From: Aptenodytes patagonicus
Lineage: Eukaryota > Chordata > Aves > Sphenisciformes > Spheniscidae
Reading direction: 5' to 3'
Assembly: GCF_965638725.1 (NCBI RefSeq)
Contig: NC_134971.1
Location: 439,001-503,000, forward strand
DNA length: 64,000 nt
Shown here: piece after piece, positions 1 through 11,556 of the stretch
Layout: each line of letters starts with the position of its first letter
Position numbering within the stretch: position 1 is the first letter of the stretch
Notes under the pieces: model-generated
The model's input: only the letters and a program-made list of their open reading frames with translations
Told to the model about the DNA's origin: nothing
Database searches by the model: none
Position numbers and translations under genes: made by a program

Positions 1-2997
1 AGTTTTATTTACAGTACCTCTTATCAGCGCGGGAACAGCACGCTGCCTGCCAATTTCCAAAGGCCAGGACTGCGTGTTCTTTCCCTCAAGTAGATGTATA
101 CTCCAGGCGGGGGATTTTTTTTTTTTTTTTTTTCCCTTTTCTCATCAGCAAAACAAAAACTGATACGGAGCCAGGATTCCTGTAATGTACACACGCTCGC
201 GGAGAGGGGAGGAGGAGGAGGAGAAGGGAGGGTGGCGATTGAATATGTAAATAGTTCAAGGTTAATTTTACTATGTGAGTCACCGGGAAAAATGTCATCC
301 AACATCTGAGCTTATTATAACAGGGCTCAGAAAAAAACCACCACGGCTCGATGTTTGTTATTAAAGGGAGCAGGGCATATTTGAAAGCAGCACATCCAGA
401 GCCTGTGTCAGGGCTTTCTTCTCTCCCTCTCGCTTTTTCTCCATGCTTTAAATGACACCCATAGAAACAATTAGCCTCTCCAAATGTACACACAAGTTTG
501 GGGAGGGTATTTTTAGCGAGCGCCTCGTATCGCCTACAGTATATAGATATCTCCGGATGATCTTCCCGATGGGACGGGACTCCGCGTGCTGCCAAGTATC
601 AGCCGCGTTTCGGCGCGAGCCTCGCAGTTGGCACCAACCTCCCCGCCGTACATTTATATCCGCGTGAGCAAATTTATCGCTCCTGCCTAATAAAGGTCCC
701 TGCAGCAAGAGGCTGGTGCGAACGGACGAGGAGCCGCCGCTTTTTCCATCCAGCGCTATCTGCACAGTCATCACCGCCCCGGCGTGCCCCCCTCGGCAAG
801 GTCACCGCTGCCCGGGGACCACAGTGCCCCCGAAGCAAAGCGATAAGGAGGGGCAGGCCCCAGCTTATTTAATTTCCCAAATGCGAGGGGAGAGTCCGAC
901 GCTGGCCAGCGTGGGCAGCGTTCTCGGGCTTTAAAGCAGCTCTCGGAAATGGGATGCTCGGAAGGGTCACGGCGAGCGTCCCCGTGAGCATCCCCGTGAG
1001 CGAGCCCAGCTCGGGCGGCGCAGCTGGGCTGCCGGCTCCCTCCCCTAAGCCAGCCTCAGCTGGGTGGGTCTCAAGACAGAGCTCGTCTGAGTTTTAGCTG
1101 CTATCACCCCAACAGTACCTCCCGACGCCCATTCACTTTAATTACTTTATTGGGGACGAGAAATAGGCTCTCCAGTTTTAGCACTTTGGACGGTAGGAAG
1201 TAGTAAAACGTCCCAAACCGGCTACGAGCGCCGCTCCTTTGCCTGCCTGTCTGCCTGCGCTGCTGCCCTGCCCTTAATTGCGGGGCTGCAGCCCCTCGGG
1301 CCTCGACGGCTCCGGTTTCCCACCCCTCTCCCCGCAGAGGAGCGCGGCGGAGGGGGCAGGCGCAGCAGACGCCTCCTTCCCCTTCCCAACCGATTTCACC
1401 GTTGGCTAAACCGCTGTTTCCCCGCGCCCGTGTCCCCATCCCTGGTTTAGGAGACAAACGTCCATGGGGCTGGGGGCCAAGAGCTGCGGGGAGAGGTGCT
1501 CCGAAAATACAAACCTGTAGCCCAAGAAAAAATAAGGGAAAAGGAAAAAGAGGAGCCGCGAGCATCCTCCTCCGGGGGAGGATGGGTAGAGGGGGAGAAC
1601 GATGGGCAATCGGCGATTTCCCGCGGCCACGCAGGGAGGAAGGGTGGTGGGGGAGGACAGGCTGGCGGCAGCAACGCCCCGGCCCCTCCCCACCGCGGTT
1701 TCGGCACGACGGCCCCGCCGGTACGATGCGCCATCTATTCCCCTCCCTCCCCAGCACAGGGGATTAATAAAAATTTGGGATTCTATATTATTAACAGGCT
1801 GTAATTGGCAAGAAGGGGGGGGGGGGGGGAAATATGGATTAAAGAAAAATTGCCAAGTAAATTTATGCACTGTCGTCGCTTTACTACCTAATTAATTCAG
1901 TAATTTCAAAAACAATTTTATTTATGTTCCATTTACCACATCAAAAGTGCAAAGAAAAAAAAGCACCAAACCACAGTGATGCTAAAATAATACCTCAAGG
2001 CATCTATTTTTAATCAGGGGGGAAAAAAAAAGGAGGGGGGGGGAAGAGCCGGCCCCGGGTTTCTATACAATCTCTGTCGGGCAGACCACCAACTCGGAGA
2101 GCGAAGCAGCCGAGCCCTCTGCGAGTGCCTTCCTGGCTGCCGAAAACGAGCTTGTCAAAAAAAAACAAATCCATAATGGCCTGAGGCTCCTCTCCAATCT
2201 ATTTTCTGCTCAGCTGGTTTTAAATGAAGTTATTATGAGTCATTAAACACCCGCAAGCCTGTGGAAGTCAGCCAATTACAATTTTAAATTTAGCCTGTTC
2301 TCTACCCCATTCTCTTGTTTTCTTCTTTTGCCCACATCAAGCTGCTTTTTGATTTTTATTATTGCTGTTATTATTATTTCCCTTCTCCCTGTTTCACCCA
2401 AGTGGAAGAGACAGTCGTGAAAATCTCTGCACTCATAAAAAAATACGTCGGAGAAACCCAAGAAGGGCCAAAAAAGAAAAGACAGAGCTGCAGAGCTGGC
2501 TTGGACCTAGAGAGGCAAATGGCTTTGCCTCCTTTCTTCCCAAAGTGCCATCAAAAGGCAATAATTGAATATAAGAAAAAAGAGCGAGGCGCAGGCTTTA
2601 GAAGGTAAGGAGGGACTCCTGAGCCGAGCGCCAACGCCAGCCTAAGCCAGCAGATAGGACGAGCTCAGCCCGCGCCCGCCGCTTCGTCATCACCCCCTGC
2701 CTTCCTCCCCGGCTTGGAGGGGGGAACAGCCACGGGGGCAGCGCCGGGGTGGGGGGAACCGGGGGCCGGGGGGCCCCGGCCGAGCGCCACCCGAGCGAGC
2801 CCGGACCACGGGCAGCTCTCGTGGGGAAGGAGCATCTCACGGGCCGCCCCGGAGAGGCTTGGGAAAGCACCCGGGATGATGGAGCCGGGGCTTGGGGGTG
2901 GGCGAGGAGGGGAGAGCCACCGCCAACATCACCACCCAACCTTTGCCAGCCGGCGGCACCGACTCCCACGCCGCACGATGATGGGTAGAGCCGGGGC

Positions 2998-3014
2998 GGG
3001 GGGGGGGGGGGGGG
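2998..3014. repeat. 17-nt G homopolymer
   Basis: Uninterrupted G run within the GC-rich intronic block below exon 3. Similar runs lie at 1815-1829 and 3870-3883. Confidence 0.9.
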
Positions 3015-4008
3015 ATATTTTCATACTAAAAAAAAAATTTTAAAGATCCAGATTTTTAGCTCAGGAGCAAAAAAAAAAAAAAAGGCAGGTTCTTACATAA
3101 TTTCCCCTTTTCTTCCGCCCTGCAAGTGCTGCTCTCCCGGCAGCCTCCTCTCGGCGGGGAAAAAATGACAGACCCCATCCAAAGCCCCGGCAGCCCCGCG
3201 CGGCGAGCGAGCACGGAGCGTACTGCACAGCCCATAAAACTCCAAACAGCCTCCAGACACTCCTGCAATCGTCCTCCATCAAAACACTTTGTCTTGCATA
3301 CAGAAATGCGGCGGGGCGCCGCGCGGAATACCAAATCAGCCCGTGACGGTGCGGGGAGGCGGCTCCTTGGCAACCGGGGGGGCTTCACAGCCGCGCCGCT
3401 CGACAGGAAACAAAATCTGTCAAGCCTGTTGGGCAAATGATAAACATTAGCGGTATTAAAAAAAAAACCAACCACAAAAGCCGTGTAAAGGCTGGCGAGC
3501 GCGCGGGGAGGGATGGGGAGGGAAGGGGAAGGATGGGGGGAGGCCCTCGCCCCATTTACCCCCCCCCCATCCCAGGGGAGGAGGGGGGCTCCAGCACCGC
3601 GACCTTGGGGGGAAGTTTGGGAAGTTTCCCCCATCCAGCAGAAAGCTGGGGGGAAGCGGGTGGGCGGCGGTGGCCACGCACATTTAGCGGTAATAACACA
3701 GACGGGTGCACATCGGTTGTGCTTGGCACGGGGAGCGCTGCAGGGCGAGGGGTCCTGGCACCTCGCTCCGCACCCCACCTTCAGTAACAAGGGGCGGCCG
3801 AAGAAGGGAACGGGAGAGGCGGCGGCGGCGGGTGAAAAATAAATGTATTTCATCAGGTAAGGGTGGGAAGGGGGGGGGGGGGGCGGCAGGGAGGAAAGCA
3901 GCTGGCTCTGACCCAGCGGCCGGGTCCAGGAACCCAGCCAAAACAGGAGCTAAAAAGCAAACCGTATTCTTCTGGTCTCAGCTCAGGCTCTTGAGGCAGA
4001 GAGGATGA

Positions 4009-4027
4009 GGGGGGGGGGGGGGGGGGG
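4009..4027. repeat. 19-nt G homopolymer
   Basis: Uninterrupted G run in the ZBTB16 intron below exon 3, followed directly by an AT-rich stretch. Confidence 0.9.
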
Positions 4028-6010
4028 CATGCGAGAGAAATGTATTTTTCATCAGCCAGTGTATAATTTATAAACAGCATTAAACAGTTTTTGTTTTCTT
4101 TCTTCCTCTCCCCCGTGTGCGCGGCTTGGCCGGCAGTCAAGCCTGCATTAATTTCTGCTGTGGGTACAGTGTGTTCTTGGATGCACATCTGCGGATGATC
4201 ATAAACGCGGGAACGCTGGCAGAACATCCAGACCTGCCGGCAGGCCGCTGACATCACCCGGGACCGAGCGCGGGCCGCCGGCCAGCCGGGGTGGGGGGGT
4301 GGGGGGGGGGGGCGGAGGCGTCCCTGGGGAGCCGCCGCGGGTACCGGCTGGGGCAAGGGGTCCAGAGCCGCCGTCGCCCCCACCTCCCGGGTACATCACC
4401 TTCCCGGCGCCCGCGGAGATAACGCTGAGCGTGCGGGGGGAGAAGGGTCGACGCTCGTCAGAGAGGCAGATGGTGGCGGGATGAACCCCCTCCCCTGGAA
4501 AACGGGGGGGGGGGGGGAGGCGAGGGGTGGGATGTGCCCTTCCCTCCCTCCATCCCAGGTGGCTTCGCCGCCGGGGTCCGCCATCCCCACCACGGGCACG
4601 TTGCGTCCTGCTCCACGAGCACCCCCTGCTCCCCAGCAAAGCCCGTCCCCATCACCCAGCGGGACCCTTGGTGCTTTCTTCCCCCCTCTCCTGACGAGGC
4701 AGGACGAACTGAGCGTATTTGGGTTGGGGAGGAAAGCCCTTGGACAGCAGGGCGGGGGGCTGTGGGTGTGCTGCCCGTATGCTGCCGGCACGCTGCCCAC
4801 CAGCATCCCCGCGCGCCGTCGGCGCTTGCCCCCATTCACAGCCCGGAGCGGAGAAGGGCCATGGCAGCCATCTCCACGGCAGAGGCTCCTGCCGGATGGA
4901 GAGGCAAAGCAAGGGGCGGGGTGGGGGGTGGGGGGAAAGGCACAAATCTGCTTTCCTCCCTCTCCCGGGGAGGAAACCCACATCAAAACAGGTGATTTGG
5001 TAACCGCCATCCCAGGATGGGAGCAAGCGTGCCCACCAAAAACCAGCTGCGGCGAGGATGCCCGCAAAGCGAGCGGCGGTGCTGGGAGCAGCCTCCCCAG
5101 GTCAAATCCACAGTGCTTCTCAACCACATCACCGATGAGCCGGGTTTCCCACCTGGCTCTCCCTGGCAAGTCATTTTTCTGGGAGAGGGGCAACTCTTAA
5201 TATTGTCTTTACAGGTTTTTGAGGGCACGTCTGCAGTCAGGAGCAGGCGTCGCCGGGCAGCACGTCGGGAAAGGCTTTGCACGGCATTAAGGGCTTTATA
5301 TTTACACTTTATATTGGAGTGTAAACATTCAGCCGAGTATTTACCTTGCACCTGGCAAGGCTGCTGCGATAACAGTGCCGAGCGCCCGCCGTGTCCCGGG
5401 GGCGCTGCAACCCCCCCCTAGGGCCGGTCCCCAATTTGTTCCTTAATTTAAATGCACCTTTACCATCAGGTATCTCCCATAAATACTCGGTTAGGGAACT
5501 TTGAGATGCCAGCCTCCATTAAACCCGGCATTTGCTGCCTTCGGCATCGAGGGCTGCTGGAGGAGGGGGGAATGCTGGGGGGGCACAAGCCGTCCCACCG
5601 CGATGCTCTCCCACGGGGCAAAATCCCAATTAAACACATCGTCCATCGGCACGGAGGCAAGCCGCCTTCGGAGCGCTGCTGCGCCTAGAACAAGCCCTCG
5701 TGCCGTCGCTCCGGCACAACCTCGCTTCATCCCGGGCTGGCGGAGGGGGGGGAGGCGAGGGGAGAGGTGCAAAGGTCTCCTGCTTTAATAAATAACAGCG
5801 CTGGAATTCGCGGCGGCTGTTTGCGAGCGCAGGGCAGAGCTCTCCCCGCCCCCCCGCCCTCGCCGGATTTAAAAAAAAAAAAATAATAATTAATCCTGCA
5901 CGATGACAAGCTTGGCTCGGCGTTCACTGTACATACTGTACCCACAAAGCTGGCTGCCCGCCAGGGACGGGCCACGAGCCAAAGCGACCATAACTAACAC
6001 GAGCCGCGCG

Positions 6011-6190
6011 CGCCAGTGCCGGGGGCGGGGGGGGGGGGGGGGGGCAGCATTCCGTGCCCCAGCGCCGAGGGGGGACCAGCATCCTGCGCCCCAGCGCCGG
6101 GTTGGGGGGGACACCAGCATCCCGCACCCCAGCACCAGGGTGGGGACCAGCATCCCGCACGCCGGTGTCGGGGGGGGACGGACACACCAA
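6011..6190. repeat. G-rich minisatellite, about five diverged units of 31-46 bp
   Basis: Units start near 6011, 6057, 6089, 6127 and 6160. Each has the order CCCCAGCGCCG, then a G run, then ACCAGCATCC and GCA or GCG. The first unit carries an expanded 18-nt G run (6027-6044). The G runs of four units could stack as G-quadruplexes on the plus strand. It lies in the ZBTB16 intron below exon 3. Confidence 0.8.
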
Positions 6191-7234
6191 CACCCCGGGG
6201 ACCAGCCCCAGCAACCCGCCGCTGCCTGCGGGCACCCTGGGGAGCCGGTGCCCGTCCCAAAAAGCGGCAAGGTGGGGATGGGGTCGGGGCCAGCTCCAAC
6301 GCCCTGAAAAGCAGAACCCGCCGCCTGGCCAGAAGGAACGTGGGGAAGGCAGCCCCACGCCGCTCCCCTGGGTACGGGCAAGGCACGTCCCTGCCCCGTG
6401 CCCCTCGGCGTGGACAAGGGGCAGAGGGGGAAAAAGAACCATGAACGTAGAGGGGGAAAAGAAAAAGGACAAAAATGCATAAAAAAATATAAAATATAAT
6501 ATAGTTTCCTTGCGAAGCTACCCACAAGCACAGCTTTGGCTGCAGTGCCTGCCACCCCAAGTGATTTGCCCTCAAACGAGTGGGACAGGGAGTCCCACCT
6601 GTGTTCGAGCAAAGGGGTCCGGCGGCCGCCTGTGTTTTTTTTATAGACTAAACCCCCAGCTGTATAAGGGGCTGCATGCCCAGCAGGAACATCAGCCTAC
6701 ATTGAGTTGCAGAGCACAAGTCTTCCCACCAGCGCAGCGTTCCAGCCCTTCCCCATCTCTTTAATTAAAGGGCCTGCAACATGTGAACCTGCTAGTTAGA
6801 TTCATTAGGCAGAGAACGCCTAATTCCGCAGCAGCAGTTTTGCTAATGAAACTGCGGCGGGCGCCTGGACGCGAGGAACACAGTGCCGGGATGCACACGG
6901 GAGCCGAAGCGAAGGCGATGCTCACGCTACGAGCAGGGCTGGACAACAAGCAGCTGCGCGGTATGTAGAGTTTGTTACTGCAAGCTGCTTGGCCCGGAAA
7001 ATATTTCCCCAATTAAGGAACCGAAAACAAACTCCAAAAAAGAAAATCTAAGTAAATCGAATTACTGGGCATTGGAGAACAAGTTTGCAGTGTGCTGCCC
7101 TGGGAAGGGTACAGCCAGCTCCACAGGCATCTCCTCTAGATGAGATGCATGAGCCGGGCGGCCGCAGCATCTCTGGGTGGGCACCAGCGAGCATACCCCC
7201 CCGTCCCGCCCCAAGCGTCCCCCTTCCAACCTAC

Positions 7235-7332
7235 CTGAGTGAGCCAGTAAGTGCATTCGCAGCCGCAAGCTGTCCAGGAACCGCTTCCCGCACAGCTCGC
7301 ATCCGTAAGTCTTCATCCCGCTGTGCAGCTTC
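7235..7332 (-). CDS. ZBTB16: ZBTB16 coding exon 3: end of zinc finger 1 and all of zinc finger 2
   Basis: This 98-nt exon follows a good acceptor (a pyrimidine-rich stretch ending CCCCTAG) and ends at a strong donor (CAG|GTAGGT). The first base completes Arg422. His425 is the fourth ligand of finger 1 (C405-x2-C408-x12-H421-x3-H425). Finger 2 is complete as C433-x2-C436-x12-H449-x3-H453, with the core GMKTYGCELCGKRF as in PLZF. The exon ends with the first base of the next codon, expected to be the Ala that follows LLAHS in PLZF. In human, the PLZF-RARA fusions of acute promyelocytic leukaemia keep the BTB domain and the first fingers, so breaks fall in the introns around this exon (established knowledge). 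Confidence 0.95.
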
Positions 7333-10300
7333 CTAGGGGAGAACAGAGAGGGGTTAGTCCTCCTGCGCGCGGGGGCAAGGTTATCCAAAACAATGCCGGG
7401 AAACTTCACGATATTTCACGCAACCTACGCGTCGCCCGAAAACGGTTCTGGTTTGAGAAGCCCTATAGGAAGGGCACGAACAGGAGGTCCTGTGTGACGC
7501 CCCAGGACTGATGAGATTACCTTCTCCTGTTTAATGCTTGTTACCGTTACTAAAGTTGGATTCTTTTATTAAACCCAATAAATCTGAACTCTAGAGTTAA
7601 TGCAAAGTACGTGTTGGTGAACTTATTCCCTATGCAGCGAGCGCTTTTGAAAAGGGTACTGTACTCAAAAAAAAAAAAAAAATTTTAAGAGTTTGTTTGT
7701 ATGCATTTCTAACCGAATCCCAATTTCCATCCAAATTCAGCGTGACACGAATCACAAGCAAAAAACTTAACCACCAGCTAGCAAACAGGAAACATGCCGC
7801 TCACCATTTCCTGGCACCACGAGGCACAAACTAAGCTACGCCCGGGCGGCGTTGCACAACCTCCCGACGGCAGCGGCAGAGCCGCATCCCCTGTCCCCCA
7901 TCACGCCAAGGGGCCGAGCATCCCCCAGCGACCCGGGGAGCAGGGGTGGGGCTCGGGTACCGGTCGCAGCATCTCCCCCGCTTTGCCACCGCGGGCGGTG
8001 GATGCTGGGCTTGGCCACAACGGCCAAACCCACATTACTTCCCTCTCTTTCCCAAGGAGATGTCGACGCTCCCCGCCCTCGGGTAGCAAACGACCCGCAG
8101 CAGACTGGGAGCTCCCCGTCAAATGAAATAACCTTTAACAGACGGCGTTTGCACAGACCTGGGCAGGAGCATTGTCCAAGTCTACGACAACCAAGCGACC
8201 AACCTCCATCTCGCTCCCAGAGCTGCCGCTGCCCCCCAAGGGCAACCCCTCCCAAACCTGTTCCCTCCGCTTTGGGGCCAGCCATTGCCCAGCCCCGCGC
8301 CACCTGCCCGCCACGCCGCGGAGGAGCGTCCCGGGGCTCACCCCCCCCCCCCCCAAACAGCCGCTGCTGCCCCAAGCACGTGGAGGAACATCACGCAGCA
8401 CTCGAAACGCCTGGAACGGGTGCTTGTTGCTTTATTTCACCATGTCAGCTGCTGATAAATGGATGCTTTTGCAAAGCAACCCGGCTCTGCGCTCGACAGC
8501 AGCATTGATAAAAAGCCCCCAAGTCACAAATGCTTCCAAGCCAAGCGCGCTGGCTGCTGCCCGCGAGCCACACCTCTGTTAATGTGAACCGTTCGTACCG
8601 ATGGCCGGGGAGGAGGGCTCGCGACAGGAGCACGTGCAAAGTTTCAAATCGGATGCCGTAAACAGAGAAGTATTTGTATGTGTTTGAGGAGTAACACAGC
8701 AAATCGCTGCATGCCGACCTCTGATCGCATCCACCATTTATCATCACTCTGCAACAAGACGAGGGTATTTTTATTGCCTTGTTGCCAAAGACAAAACAGA
8801 AACGGTCTTGTCCGGGGCTGGACGCCGAACCCTCCTCCCTCTGCTGCTCCCGCGGGAGAGCTCGGCCCCGGCCGTGCAGGGCTGCAAGGACCGCTTCGCC
8901 TTCTGTGCAGGGGCTGGGGCGGGGGGAGATTTAGCTTTGCATGAGCTTTATTTCCCACCCCCGGTGTAAGTCTTACTGGCGTGAAGCTGTCGCTCCACCG
9001 AGCCCTAGCCGGAGCATCCCTTGCAGCTGCGGAGAGCCTGGAGCCCCAAAGCTTCCCCTGCCCCACGGCGCGCGGAGTCCAATTCCCTCGCAAGGGTGCA
9101 AAGCGGCCGGCCCCGCATCCCGCTTTGCAGGGATGCTGAACGGCAACGCTGGAAGCGCCGGACCGCAGGAGGAGGCCCTGTGATGTTCGGCAGCGAGCAA
9201 ACGCTGCAGAGCAGAAAGGGAGCGGAGAGGAAAAAAGCAGGAGTTGGTTTCAACTCTCAACTTTGCTGTATAATGTAATTATTAATCAGGCTTGTCCTGA
9301 ATTCACTGTGTCATAGCGGAGGATTAAGAGTCATGCACGAATTCAGGCCAAGAAGGTTTACAATCCGAAGGATTTATCTGCCTTGCAAAAATAAATAAAC
9401 CACCAGCCTCCTGACAGACTTCTGCTGCCAAGAAGTCAGCTAAATAAGCGACAACCTTCTCATTTTGCATTTTTAATTAGGGACATGCCTGTCACACTTC
9501 CCCGGCTGGGGCTGAGCTCGCTTCTGCACTTAACGCCGGGTTTAAACCACTTTCTTAGGAAGAGCGCGGCATCCTCCGTGCCAACGTTGCGGCGCTCGCC
9601 CTCTCTGAGGCTAGAACGCCTTTTCAGTGAATTAGAGTGTAATTGGTTAATTAGTTCGAGTAAAACTTGGAATTTTTTTTATTTGTTTTTTTAAAGCGAG
9701 TCTCAAGAAACAGAGCGGAAACAAAAGGACAAGTTTCCTTTCTCTGCGTCGCCCGAGCCTACAGAAATAACAGCAAAAACAACCTTGCTCCCGGCACAGA
9801 TCCCCAAAAGCCAGGGCAAGCCGGGTCAAATCGAGACCGCCTTCCCGGGTGCAGCAATTTATTCTCACTGCTGTAACGGCGAGACGGACAACAGCACTCG
9901 ATGCCAAGCGCGGTCTGAGAAAAGGGCGTGCGGGTAAGACCCCCCCCCCCCCCCTCCTCTCCCACCTTCCCCAGCAAGGAGAGGGGAAAACATGGGAGCA
10001 AGGAGCCCACCGATCTCGCTGGTGCCAGGGCTCCCTGGCATCCACATCTCCGTCCAGCTCAGGCGCTGCGATTTCCCCTACTCGCGTCACCTCCTCATTG
10101 TTTTAACGCGCGGAGGTGCTCACCGAGTAATTTATTTGCAATATCTCTATCAGCAAATTTCAGCGGCAACAAAAGTTTTTCCATTCGGCGCCTGCTTATA
10201 GGACAATCTTATCGCTCGCCATCTTGCCGGTCCCTTCAACAAGGTCTTAAAGCGCTTTATCTGCTCGGTTTCCCGGTAGCAAAATATGATTGAAATGTTC

Positions 10301-11456
10301 TATTTCTGCTCGCCCGGATTAAGGAGATGTTGCAAAACTGCACAAAAACCTGGCAGATGTAAGCAAGGTATTACGGCTGCTCAGGCTGTTAAGATCTGAG
10401 GGGAAAGATCAATATGTGCTTCTAAAGTTGTGACCTCCAGAAAGGGGGTGGGGAGAAGTTAAGGACGTTAAATACATCACTTCTCGGCGATGCTGCCCAA
10501 ACTCGAGCGCAAAAAGATAAACTACGCTTTATTATTTCCAATCTGATGCTGAAATCGCACTCCACGTACTCCCTTTCTCCTGCAAGGTCCCTATGAGCAA
10601 CTCAGCCAAGAAGATGCTTGCGGGATGGAGAGCGGCGGCAATCGGGAAAAGCACCTTTTTTTTTTAAAAAAAACCCAACAAACAAACAAACCAACCAAAC
10701 GGTTTTCCTCTGTAATTCCTGCTCGATGCAACGCTCGAGGCACGCAAAAACATGAAGCCGGCCGAAGCCTCCAGGTTGCGAGATACCGCTGGAGGATGCT
10801 CCGGCGGCAGAGGCTTGCCAGGGCGGCGAGGATGCTTGCGGCGGGGCATCCCAGGGCCGGGACTGACCTTCCCGAGCGAGCCCTGGCGCGGAGGTTTGGC
10901 GAAGGGCTCTCCAGGCGGGACATAAACTGACCGTGGGGCGATACCCCCCCTCCCCACCTAGCGCCGGCAAACAAAAGCCGGGCGGGAGGCTGGCCTCGCA
11001 AGCTGCCGGTAATTAAAAGGCCTGTAAATGCCCCGCAAAAAGCACTTCAAAGGGACGGAGACTCCAGCGAGACCGCGCGGTGTAAAAATTATGAGTTTTC
11101 CCCACAGGGTGCTTTGTGTGAAAAGGCCGGGATCGGTGGCAAACGCCGCTGCCCGCTCCCGGAGGACGCGGGGGCTCGGCGGAGCATCCCGGGGGTGCGG
11201 GTACCGGCACAGCCCGGGCACCTAAAAACCACCGCAAGTGGCCCACCGCCACCGCCAGGAAACTCCTGCTCTGCCTTCTTCCAAACTGCGTAAAAACGCC
11301 TTCTGCTATTTTTATTGAAGGAGCTCTGTTGCCCGGCCCCTCCCCACCGCCCTTTTGGGAAGCGGGGAGGAGACCCCCTCCCCTCCGCGCCAAACAAGAC
11401 GCATGGCTTTTGCCCGTTTGATTACTTTTAAGTGTATATTTTTCCCCTCAAACAGA
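7333..11456 (-). other. ZBTB16: ZBTB16 long intron, exon-3-proximal segment up to the gap
   Basis: The polypyrimidine tract and acceptor of exon 3 lie at 7333-7360. An AT-rich block (7,520-7,790) follows, then GC-rich sequence with a 14-nt C run (8341-8354), AT-rich 9,270-9,480, a 15-nt C run (9940-9954) and the long AT-rich block at 10,080-10,580. Positions 10,590-11,456 are GC-rich with no recognisable feature. Confidence 0.55.
10080..10580. promoter_or_regulatory. Candidate conserved noncoding element in the ZBTB16 long intron
   Basis: About 500 bp that is AT-richer and poorer in CpG and G runs than both flanks. It contains several GATA-type cores (CTTATC near 10207, TTTATCTGC near 10257) and no open frame of note. 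ZBTB16 introns are known to carry conserved enhancers. Conservation itself cannot be seen from one sequence. Confidence 0.3.
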
Positions 11457-11556
11457 NNNNNNNNNNNNNNNNNNNNNNNNNNNNNNNNNNNNNNNNNNNN
11501 NNNNNNNNNNNNNNNNNNNNNNNNNNNNNNNNNNNNNNNNNNNNNNNNNNNNNNNN
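11457..11556. other. Assembly gap of 100 N
   Basis: Exactly 100 undetermined bases, a common placeholder length, so the true size is unknown. It lies in the ZBTB16 long intron between a GC-rich stretch and an AT-rich block. Confidence 0.99.

Larger units (their letters stand above)
1..7234 (-). other. ZBTB16: ZBTB16 intron after exon 3 (partial)
   Basis: No further zinc-finger exon is seen. Positions 1-700 and 1,880-2,480 are AT-richer with low CpG and look like possible conserved elements. Positions 2,590-4,700 are very GC- and CpG-rich with several long G runs (2998-3014, 3870-3883, 4009-4027) and could be an intragenic CpG island. Positions 4,700-5,780 are GC-rich without clear content. 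Positions 5,880-6,500 hold the minisatellite. Positions 6,640-7,230 show nothing definite until the exon 3 donor. Confidence 0.6.

Noticed and set aside
1..7234. Search for the ZBTB16 exon encoding zinc finger 3
   Set aside because: No frame with the expected C-x2-C-x12-H-x3-H pattern or the FVCDQCG core was found, so the next exon lies outside the window.
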